Part shown: piece after piece, positions 57,231-64,000 of the stretch | Numbering within the stretch: the stretch's first letter is position 1 | How the letters are laid out: each line of letters opens with the position of its first letter | Assembly: GCA_028095005.1 (NCBI GenBank) | Contig: CM051459.1 | Span: forward strand, 273,067,229-273,131,228 | Length of the DNA: 64,000 nucleotides | DNA from: Rhynchospora pubera | Lineage: Eukaryota; Streptophyta; Magnoliopsida; Poales; Cyperaceae | Direction: 5' to 3' | Notes under the pieces: generated by a model | The model's input: only the letters and a program-made list of their open reading frames with translations | Databases searched by the model: none | What the model was told of the DNA's origin: nothing | Translations under genes and position numbers: made by a program

Positions 57231-57424
57231 GAATTCAGATCTGGTGCCGCGCGGCACACCGTGTAGCGCGGCATCAGAGCCGTCTGATCAAGATCTAATG
57301 GACAAGGGAGCCCCGTGCATGTAACCTAGATTGATAGGCCCGTAAAAAATGAACCGTCCGATCAAAATCAGACGGCTCGTACGCGTGCTACACGGTGTCC
57401 CGCGCTACACCGGATTCGGGTCCG
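57231..57424. mobile_element. MULE-type MITE upstream of the F-box gene, 9-bp TSD
   Basis: 194 bp flanked by the 9-bp duplication GTCAGGTAG (57222-57230 and 57425-57433). Long, imperfect terminal inverted repeats (about 60 bp) share acaccgtgtagc and agccgtctgat. The core (gattgataggcccg, gatcaaaatcagacgg) matches the element at 58367. It ends about 320 bp before the F-box start codon, so it lies in promoter or 5' UTR. Confidence 0.88.
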
Positions 57425-57743
57425 GTCAGGTAGACCGTTTCAGCTTTCGTAATCCCTTCGTAACTGTCAATCTTTTTTGTAGTTTGAAGAATCCAATTTT
57501 TTCTCCAGCAAAGATATTCCGCCCTTCGTCCAGTTCCTCTGCAGTTCCATCAAACAGCTCATGGCTCCCCCTGTTTCCTTGAGATTCGTGCAGGCAAGCA
57601 GGACAGCAAACCAAGAACCGACGAAATGAAACACCGGAGAAGAAATTTTGAAGATTCTCTTCGTCGGTCGCGTGTTTTCGTTCATTTCTCGACCTGAAAT
57701 TAAAGTCCCGTGTAGGTGTAGCTCCTCTCTCTTCTTTTATTTA

Positions 57744-60700
57744 ATGGCGAAGATGGAGACGGAGGCGGAGATCGAGAGGCTTCCGATCGACCTTCTCGCT
57801 TACACCTTCTTTCTCCTTCCCTCTTTCCGCGACTTAGCCTTGTAAGCGATTTGTCAATCTCTATTGCAATATCTATCAATTATATATAGTATCCTGTTTC
57901 TATGTTTGAAATTATTTTTGTGTTTTTTGATTGAAGGGCTAGTGGAGTATGTAAGAAATGGAGATGGGCAGCACTGGAGTCACTGGCGGGGAGAAAGAGG
58001 CTGAGCTTTGCGGATCAGCGGATGGATGATGAGTCGACAGCTCGATTGGTTTGTGCTGCTGACAACCTTAAAGAGCTTAACATGTAAGCAGCACTTTCTT
58101 CTTAAATTTATCTTGTTTCATGTCACGTTTCACACCTTTTTAATATTTAATGTGTTATACAGCGAATCTCTTTATTTAGATAATTATAGTGGTTAGAGTT
58201 CCATTGCCCATGTGAACAACGCATGCTTAAATTAGTAATTCAGTTTTAGTCTTTTAGACAAATCTACTTTTGGATTTCAGAGTACATCCATAGAATAAAA
58301 TAGTTTGGCATCCCAATCATGCCAATCCAAACAGTTTTTGCTCTTCCTAAAAGGGACTGCAGCTAGGAACCAGATCCTCTGGTCGGCAGACCAGAGAGAT
58401 TCTCTGGTCGTTTTTAGATCTGGGCCGTCTGATTTAATCTTAATGACTATGGATGCCCCGTGCTAGTACCACGATTGATAGGCCCGAAAAAATGTTAACC
58501 GTTGAGATTAAATCAGACGGTCCAGATCGAAAACGACCAGGTGGTCGTTTGTAAAAAACGACCAGAGGATCCGACTCCCTGCAGCTAGGTTAAAATGTTT
58601 CTTGTAAGCTCCACTTTAGCCAAAATCTTAATTATATTATGAAAATTAAAATACAATATGTAAATTCGAAATAATTCCATTGATTTGGCAGCTGGAAGTA
58701 CAGCTCATTTTCGCATAGTGACTCTTACTTGGATACATAAACATTTTATAATTATGTTAGTTTGTTTATTGTTGGGCCAAGACAGTGGTAGGTTGTGATT
58801 GCTTCTGGGGAGCAATAAATAACTTTAAATGATATTTGACGACTTTATTATGTTCAATTATTGGTCTGATTATTCAGATAGAGCCGGTGGGGTGGGGGCA
58901 TTATGTACAGGTTTAATAATATAGTTAGCTGTACTAAGCTGTGGAATTATGATATTTTCTGTTAAATGGAAAAAGGACCCCTAGTCCCACTAAATTTTAT
59001 TATAAAAAAATTAAAAAATTAGCAGACAGATAAATCAACCCTGCAGCTCATAGCTTTGTTGTAGATCCCATGAAATTTGGTAGAGACACGCCAGTAACTA
59101 TGTGATATGAACTTATGAAGTAATCATTTCGAGCTGTTGAATGTACTAGTTTTTTTTTTTTTTTTGAGAAGAGAATAAATATTGGCATATTTGGTTTTGT
59201 TACCAAACAATCCTTTTAAGTTTCGTCTTATGATAATTGTAAATCAAATAAGAAGTTCATCAGGATACTAGTTGATTATCTGATCTGCTTACTTTGATAT
59301 TTCATGTTTTTTGACTCCTTTATTTTTAATTTTCACTTTTCTAGTTCGCGTAGCTGCTGGGGTTGCCGGATCACTGATGAAGGACTATTCAAAATTTCAT
59401 CAGCAAAATGCATTGGTAAACTGACATCTATTTCCCTGTGGGGGATGGCTGGAATAACTGATTCAGGTGTTATTAATCTGGTAAGAACCTTATCGGCTGT
59501 CATAAATAGTTCTGTGTACCTTCAGTTAATTTTGCTAATAGTGGTGAAGCATGCGAAATCCTACAGGTGAGTTTTCAACAACTAAAAAAGCATCATATTA
59601 AACCAATGCATGCTATGGTCTATTGGTCTTGGTACAAAATTGGGCCGGTATTACTGGTGCAAAAGGATTGGATCTGGTACAGTTAGTGGAAACCCCAAAA
59701 ATTTAATTAGGAGGACATGATTTTTTATGTATTTATAGTAAAGCTTGTGAGTGTTCAGATTCAAAAGGCTAAGAACATGGAGATTAAAGCAGTAGCTATC
59801 ACAGTTCTGGTACAAAACCAGTACTGGTCCTAAATCCCAATTCAGATGGTTCCAGAATCTAAGAGGAAACCTTGCTGGATTCTATAATAATAGGTTTCTC
59901 TCTTGCTCCAGGTTTCAAAAGCTTACTCTTTGCAACATCTTAACATTGGTGGAACCTTTATTACTGATGAATCTTTATATGCAATTGCTAATCATTGCCC
60001 AAATCTGAAGGCAAGTTCCATTTACCCTCTTTAAAATGTAAGTTGTATCGTGCATTAAATTTGGCAGCTGATCCATATGCGTAGCTACGTTGACTTTAAT
60101 TCCTTGCCCAGTAAGAATGAACATTTTGCGATTTGTAGTAGAGTTTAAAGATTCGATGGCTTTAGAGGAGATTTATCTGTATTGAAATAGACGGTGCATT
60201 TCCTATCTTGATGACAATTGATACACCATTTCATTGAACTCTTGCTAGAGTTGCTTTTTTTATTTACCTCTTTATGTTAAAAAATAAACACGATCACCAC
60301 TGCAAATGAGCAATAACTTCGACTAATCAAAGTCTTAACCTAGTTTATGAGTCATGAGACTCGCGGCAGCAAAAGTTTTAACATGTACAGATGTTAGTAC
60401 CAATTTGGCAAAAATAGGATCAAGTGATCAACCATGCTTTTAGCTTACAATTCTTCAAAAAGATGTTCTCTGTCCAATTATGAACCAAAATGTGGGCTTG
60501 TAGTGGGATAAGCAATTAAGCATATTGTAGTCCAACCTGAGCCCATTTTTTTTTATCCCTTACTAGTAAGATGTTAGTGAAAGGAGATTTAATTCAGCCA
60601 AGTACTTATTATGCAGACCATAATTCTATGGAGCTGCCGCCAAGTTACAGAGAGTGGCCTGATTGCACTTGTAAATAAATGCCGCAAGCTTGAATCGATC

Positions 60701-60817
60701 AATGTTGGAGGGATGAGAGTGCCATTAGACTGCTTTACTGGTTTGTGCATTATTAGCCCTGCACTGCAAATAAAATCTGTTTCTCAGCACCTTAATATTA
60801 GCACACAAGTGGCGTAA
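57744..60817 (+). CDS. F-box/LRR protein, At5g67140-like
   Basis: Five exons (57744-57841, 57937-58083, 59345-59480, 59912-60010, 60617-60817) join in frame to 226 residues, the size of the Arabidopsis At5g67140 product, which it matches along its length. The F-box (about 11-45; ERLPIDLLAYTF, ASGVCKKW) should dock on SKP1 in an SCF ubiquitin ligase. Three or four leucine-rich repeats follow (WGCRITDEGLF, LTSISLWGMAGITDSG, HLNIGGTFITDES, IILWSCRQVTESG), the presumed substrate surface; the substrate is unknown. Two in-frame ATGs exist (57744 and 57753); the first gives MAKMETEAE. Intron 60011-60616 starts with GC. The gene carries one MULE-type MITE in its upstream region and another in intron 2. 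Confidence 0.93.
58367..58578. mobile_element. MULE-type MITE in intron 2 of the F-box gene, 10-bp TSD
   Basis: 212 bp, flanked by ctgcagctag (58357-58366 and 58579-58588). The ends are inverted repeats around gatcctctggtcg, and the core (gccgtctgatttaatc, gattgataggcccg) is shared with the copy at 57231. Intronic, away from the splice sites. Confidence 0.88.
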
Positions 60818-61084
60818 TGTACATACTTCCATTGCTTCATTGTAAATAAAAATGGGTTCACATAATCACATTATTCTTTGTATGTTTGTCTATGTCTTAA
60901 GTATACTTGTAAAGTGATTATGATCAATTTAGAAACTAAGATACTTCGCTGCAAATAAATTAACTATACAGCCGGGTGGCTATTTATATTTGTAATCTAA
61001 ATACTCTACTATAATGCTGTAAAATTTGATACGTGAATGCTTCTGTTACTGTCGCTTTCATTTTAGGCTGCTTTTCTCTTCTTA
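60818..61084. other. 3' flank of the F-box gene
   Basis: Probable 3' UTR and spacer; nothing else seen. Confidence 0.6.
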
Positions 61085-61232
61085 GGGTGCGTTTGGATCG
61101 TTAGAAGAAAGAAGAAGAAGAAGAAAGAAGAAGAAAAAAAAATTATAAACAATTCAAACTCTTCACAAAGTTACACACTTCCCAATATTTCTTCCCTTCT
61201 TCCCTTCTTCCCACATCTATCCAAACGCACCC
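61085..61232. mobile_element. MITE, GGGTGCGTTTGGAT-end family, intact
   Basis: 148 bp, ends gggtgcgtttggatcg and tatccaaacgcaccc, flanked by TTA (61082-61084 and 61233-61235), the classic PIF/Harbinger target duplication. Confidence 0.93.
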
Positions 61233-62072
61233 TTAGATATCAGTAATAATTGGGAAGTGTGTGCCTACGAGCCTCAATGCTAAAAAATAACAATTCTTGT
61301 AATAAAATAATAGGGAAATTTGATTTGTACGATGTGGTTCAGGTGAAGTTTGATCGATGGTCAAGGCTAAACACTTCTTTACAGGACACTAATAGTGTGA
61401 ATTTGATTTCTTTGTTTTATGTCAATCAGACCTGATTAAATAGAAAAGTATTATATACTGAATTAATCTATGTTGTTGTTTTTTTTTTTCCTTTTTGTTC
61501 CTGTTTGTTATATACCATCCTTGCACCACTTGTAAATGGGAGCTTACAGATAATTTGAAAGAAAATTTGGTCAGCAGTGGTAGGTGGGCAAATTGCGCAC
61601 AATCTTAGTCGCTGTCAGATGATTTTAACGCGAATCTGTGGTCTCTGTGAATTTGTGGTCACAATTGCAATTTATCTCTGACAAAATTGATGTACCATAC
61701 AGTCGTACGGCAATGTAAACTGGTAATTGGCAATATCTATCCGCGTGTTTTAACTCTGAAAATGAAATTTCATAAGAAAAAAAAGAGAATGAAAATGAAA
61801 TAACAGTGAGAGTTTGACAAAAATGAATCTTTCTCTCTATCCTATCTTTAGTTTTTATGAAACATCGGAAGTTAAAAACAGTGGAAATGTTTTATTTTAT
61901 GATTCTGATAAATAAGTATTTTTATTTGAATTTTGTGTGTAATCTACATAGATATGTGTAATATAATAAATTAGAGAATTCTCAAGCTACCTCTTTAAAT
62001 TAAGTTGATTATAATAATTTTGCTTTGTATTTATTTAGGATGATTCTCAAGCTACCTTAAATTAAGTTTTAT
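61233..62072. other. AT-rich intergenic DNA
   Basis: A phrase like gattctcaagctacc plus ttaaattaagtt occurs twice (about 61976 and 62042), a small local duplication. No gene. Confidence 0.6.
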
Positions 62073-62141
62073 TCTGGGTATTTGCGTTGTATATATATAT
62101 TTTTTTATGTAACGCCCGTGGTCTGGGTATTTGCGTTGTAT
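62073..62141 (-). mobile_element. Extremely truncated LINE insertion on the minus strand
   Basis: The perfect 20-bp repeat tctgggtatttgcgttgtat (62073-62092 and 62122-62141) flanks 29 bp. Read on the minus strand these are ccacgggcgttacat, A7 and a short tatata run. The body matches the 3'-terminal motif of LINE-B (cctacgggcgttt), so this is a LINE insertion of about 15 bp of body in reverse orientation. Confidence 0.85.
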
Positions 62142-62792
62142 TTACAACAAGAATAAACATTTCTAAAGCCATTATTATAAGAGAATTTAAATTTAATTTA
62201 ATTAAAACATAAAAGCCTAATAAGAATATATATTAAATTTCTGAGAAGAAAATTGTTGAGGTGATATTGATTTTAAAGATTCCCTTCCTGATAAGCGGTA
62301 GCAAGCATCACTAACCTTTTATTTAAATATTTAAAAAAAAAACAGTTTTTACGACATTTCAAATTTGAAATTGTTATTCTTGCTAGGGGTGAGGTGTGAT
62401 TTTAGTATTTGATTTGAACAAAATAAGTGGACGGTAAAAGAAGAACGCAAATTTCATTGAAAAAAAAATGGATAGAGATTATTTATTAGGAATCGCCACA
62501 CTCAGAAAACGCAGTTGGAAATGACGTTTTCTACTCATGACGCCCGAAAATTATTATGATTATTAAAAAAATTTCTATTTACTAAATAAGATTATTTAAT
62601 TATAATAATTATTCATAATAAAAAAATTCGGGAACTTCTCAGAGGCAAAACTTATATAGAGGTTGATCAGTCACGAATTTTTTTTAGATAGTTCTATGTG
62701 ACGAGTGACGACCAATTTGGTCGCTTTATATCTCCTCAAAAGTAGCAGATTAGATAGGTGGGGTTTAAATTTTCAATCCCCTGCTGAATTTT
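62142..62792. other. AT-rich intergenic DNA
   Basis: No gene or classified repeat seen. Confidence 0.6.
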
Positions 62793-63208
62793 GGCCCCGT
62801 TTGGATGGCTTCTTTCCGGAATAAGGAATAAGCACTTTTTACCAATAAATTTATTTCTAACCATCCAAACTCTTCACAAAAGTTACACACTTCCCAATAA
62901 ATTTACCCCTTCCCTATAAATTTCTTCCCTTCTTCCTTCTTCCTACCTTATTCTCAAAGGGTGTGTTTGGATAGGCCGGGAATAGAGAATAAGAATAAGG
63001 AATTTCGGTTTGCGTGCTTATTCTTATTATTGCTCAAAACAAACGGTATAAGAATAAAGAATTTGGGCCCTTATTCCTACACTAACAAAACTATGATATA
63101 AAAATAAGAAATAAGGATAAGCACGCAAACCGAAATTCCTTATTCCTATTCTCTATTCACGGCTTATTTCGTTGCATCCAAACATATCCAAAGCATCCAA
63201 ACGGAGCC
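62793..63208. mobile_element. MITE (GGCTCC-end family) interrupted by another MITE
   Basis: Outer element ends ggccccgtttggatgg and gcatccaaacggagcc, flanked by TTT (62790-62792 and 63209-63211). Its sequence is interrupted at 62958. Removing the insert and one AAA leaves 182 bp, close to the intact 189-bp copy at 34470. Confidence 0.9.
62959..63189. mobile_element. Nested MITE, 231 bp, with long internal inverted repeat
   Basis: Ends gggtgtgtttggat and atccaaacatatcc, flanked by AAA (62956-62958 and 63190-63192). Inside, about 45 bp near each end are inverted copies (gaatttcggtttgcgtgctt and its complement), so its RNA would form a strong hairpin. Confidence 0.9.
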
Positions 63209-64000
63209 TTTGATACATCTCATTTCCCGGATATTTTTCAAAATTTTGTTATAACTTTTGAAGTGTAATTCAGATTTTTTTTTTCTGTTTTTCGGCAGAT
63301 GAAGTTCAATAGGTACGGTTTTCATCAAAAATATATATATATGTACGGTCATTATTCAAAGTTTCATATTTTTGTCCTAATTATTTATACCCTCGGAGTT
63401 GTTAATTCAGTTCCTGGAAACTCGTCAATGGCAATTACCAGTGCATGCCTGGCACATAGGGTGTCTAACATGGTTAACGACCACGGTTTTACCCTCTACC
63501 GTTATCGTTCCACTTAAAATTTAAAAACGATATGAAACTAACATGTCATTTACCGTTTTGTTTATTAAATGAAACAAATTTCTATGCACTGTTTCACTTC
63601 AAAAACGGAACTGCTTTCTGTCATTTTCCCTCTTCTATCATTTCCATCATCCCCTTTCATTTTTAGAAAATGTGTTTTCTATTTTCAAAAGTCCAAGGAT
63701 TAGAGGATAGAGGGAGAAGAAAGGGGGGAGGGAGCAAAACAGAAATTGATAGAAGAGGAGTCCAAAGAGCGAAACAGAGCGAATCAGAGACGTTGGGAGG
63801 ATGAGCGTCAGAGAGAGGGGAGGGGGAGAGATGAAAGAGATGTATATAAATGTTCTAGTTATATATTTAACTAGAACAATTATATACATATAACTAGAAC
63901 AGTTATATATGTTAGTTGAGTGCATAATTTTCATTTTATGATTAAATACTACTAATTACCCATAAACAATCATGCACAAACACGGATCTTGCACTAAGCC
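63209..64000. other. Right-edge intergenic DNA
   Basis: Between about 63480 and 63620 words like aaaacgg and gtttca/tgaaac recur in both orientations, perhaps a degenerate MITE. 63700-63840 is purine-rich on the plus strand. No gene. Confidence 0.5.

Noticed and set aside
1..64000. CRISPR array, operon, or biosynthetic gene cluster
   Set aside because: No spaced repeats of CRISPR type; genes are eukaryotic, intron-bearing and functionally unrelated.

Overview
This is nuclear DNA of a flowering plant. Gene models have several introns with plant-type splice sites, intergenic DNA is AT-rich, and the gene families (Aux/IAA, ERF, UGT, plant F-box/LRR, E(z)-type SET protein, cytoplasmic receptor-like kinase) are plant ones. 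L1-type LINEs, a tRNA-derived SINE, MITEs and small Mutator-like elements fill the spaces. I cannot decide monocot versus eudicot from the sequence alone.

Layout. 1-6089 (+): the C-terminal two thirds of spliceosome protein PRP8 in 13 exons, entering from the left edge. 6851-8733 (-): a PTI1-like/At3g15890-type kinase, convergent with PRP8. 8.7-13.0 kb: repeats, including a diverged 0.5-kb tandem duplication. 12967-14519 (-): a complete Aux/IAA repressor. 14655-19059: a palindrome of two 2,166-bp arms around a 73-bp spacer, each arm holding a piece of the Aux/IAA upstream region and a dead LINE fragment (LINE-A). 19060-21562 (+): LINE-B, a different 5'-truncated L1-type element with a long open RT/RNase H frame, abutting the right arm exactly. 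26076-27503 (+): a NYN-domain protein with an internal C2H2 finger. 27.5-35.8 kb: gene-poor, with a SINE and MITEs. 35922-36422 (+): a single-exon ERF (DREB-type) factor with a C-terminal EAR motif. 36.4-43.7 kb: nested MITE/MULE elements. 43731-48677 (+): a complete 884-aa Polycomb E(z)-type histone methyltransferase. 49631-51134 (-): a UGT76-type glucosyltransferase. 51.1-57.2 kb: repeats and two unassigned exon-like pieces. 57744-60817 (+): an F-box/LRR protein of the At5g67140 type. 60.8-64.0 kb: MITEs, one nested in another.

The genes look like an ordinary unlinked set (splicing, signalling, auxin response, transcription, chromatin, small-molecule glycosylation, ubiquitination); I see no cluster or pathway logic. 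The unusual biology is in the mobile DNA: (i) the near-perfect palindrome ending 136 bp upstream of the Aux/IAA start codon, whose arms include about 290 bp of that gene's upstream sequence; (ii) a recurring class of very small insertions (direct repeat, a few bases, poly(A), direct repeat) that look like LINE-machinery insertions with almost no element body; (iii) MITE and MULE nests with readable target-site duplications. Two introns, in the E(z) and F-box genes, appear to use GC-AG splice sites.
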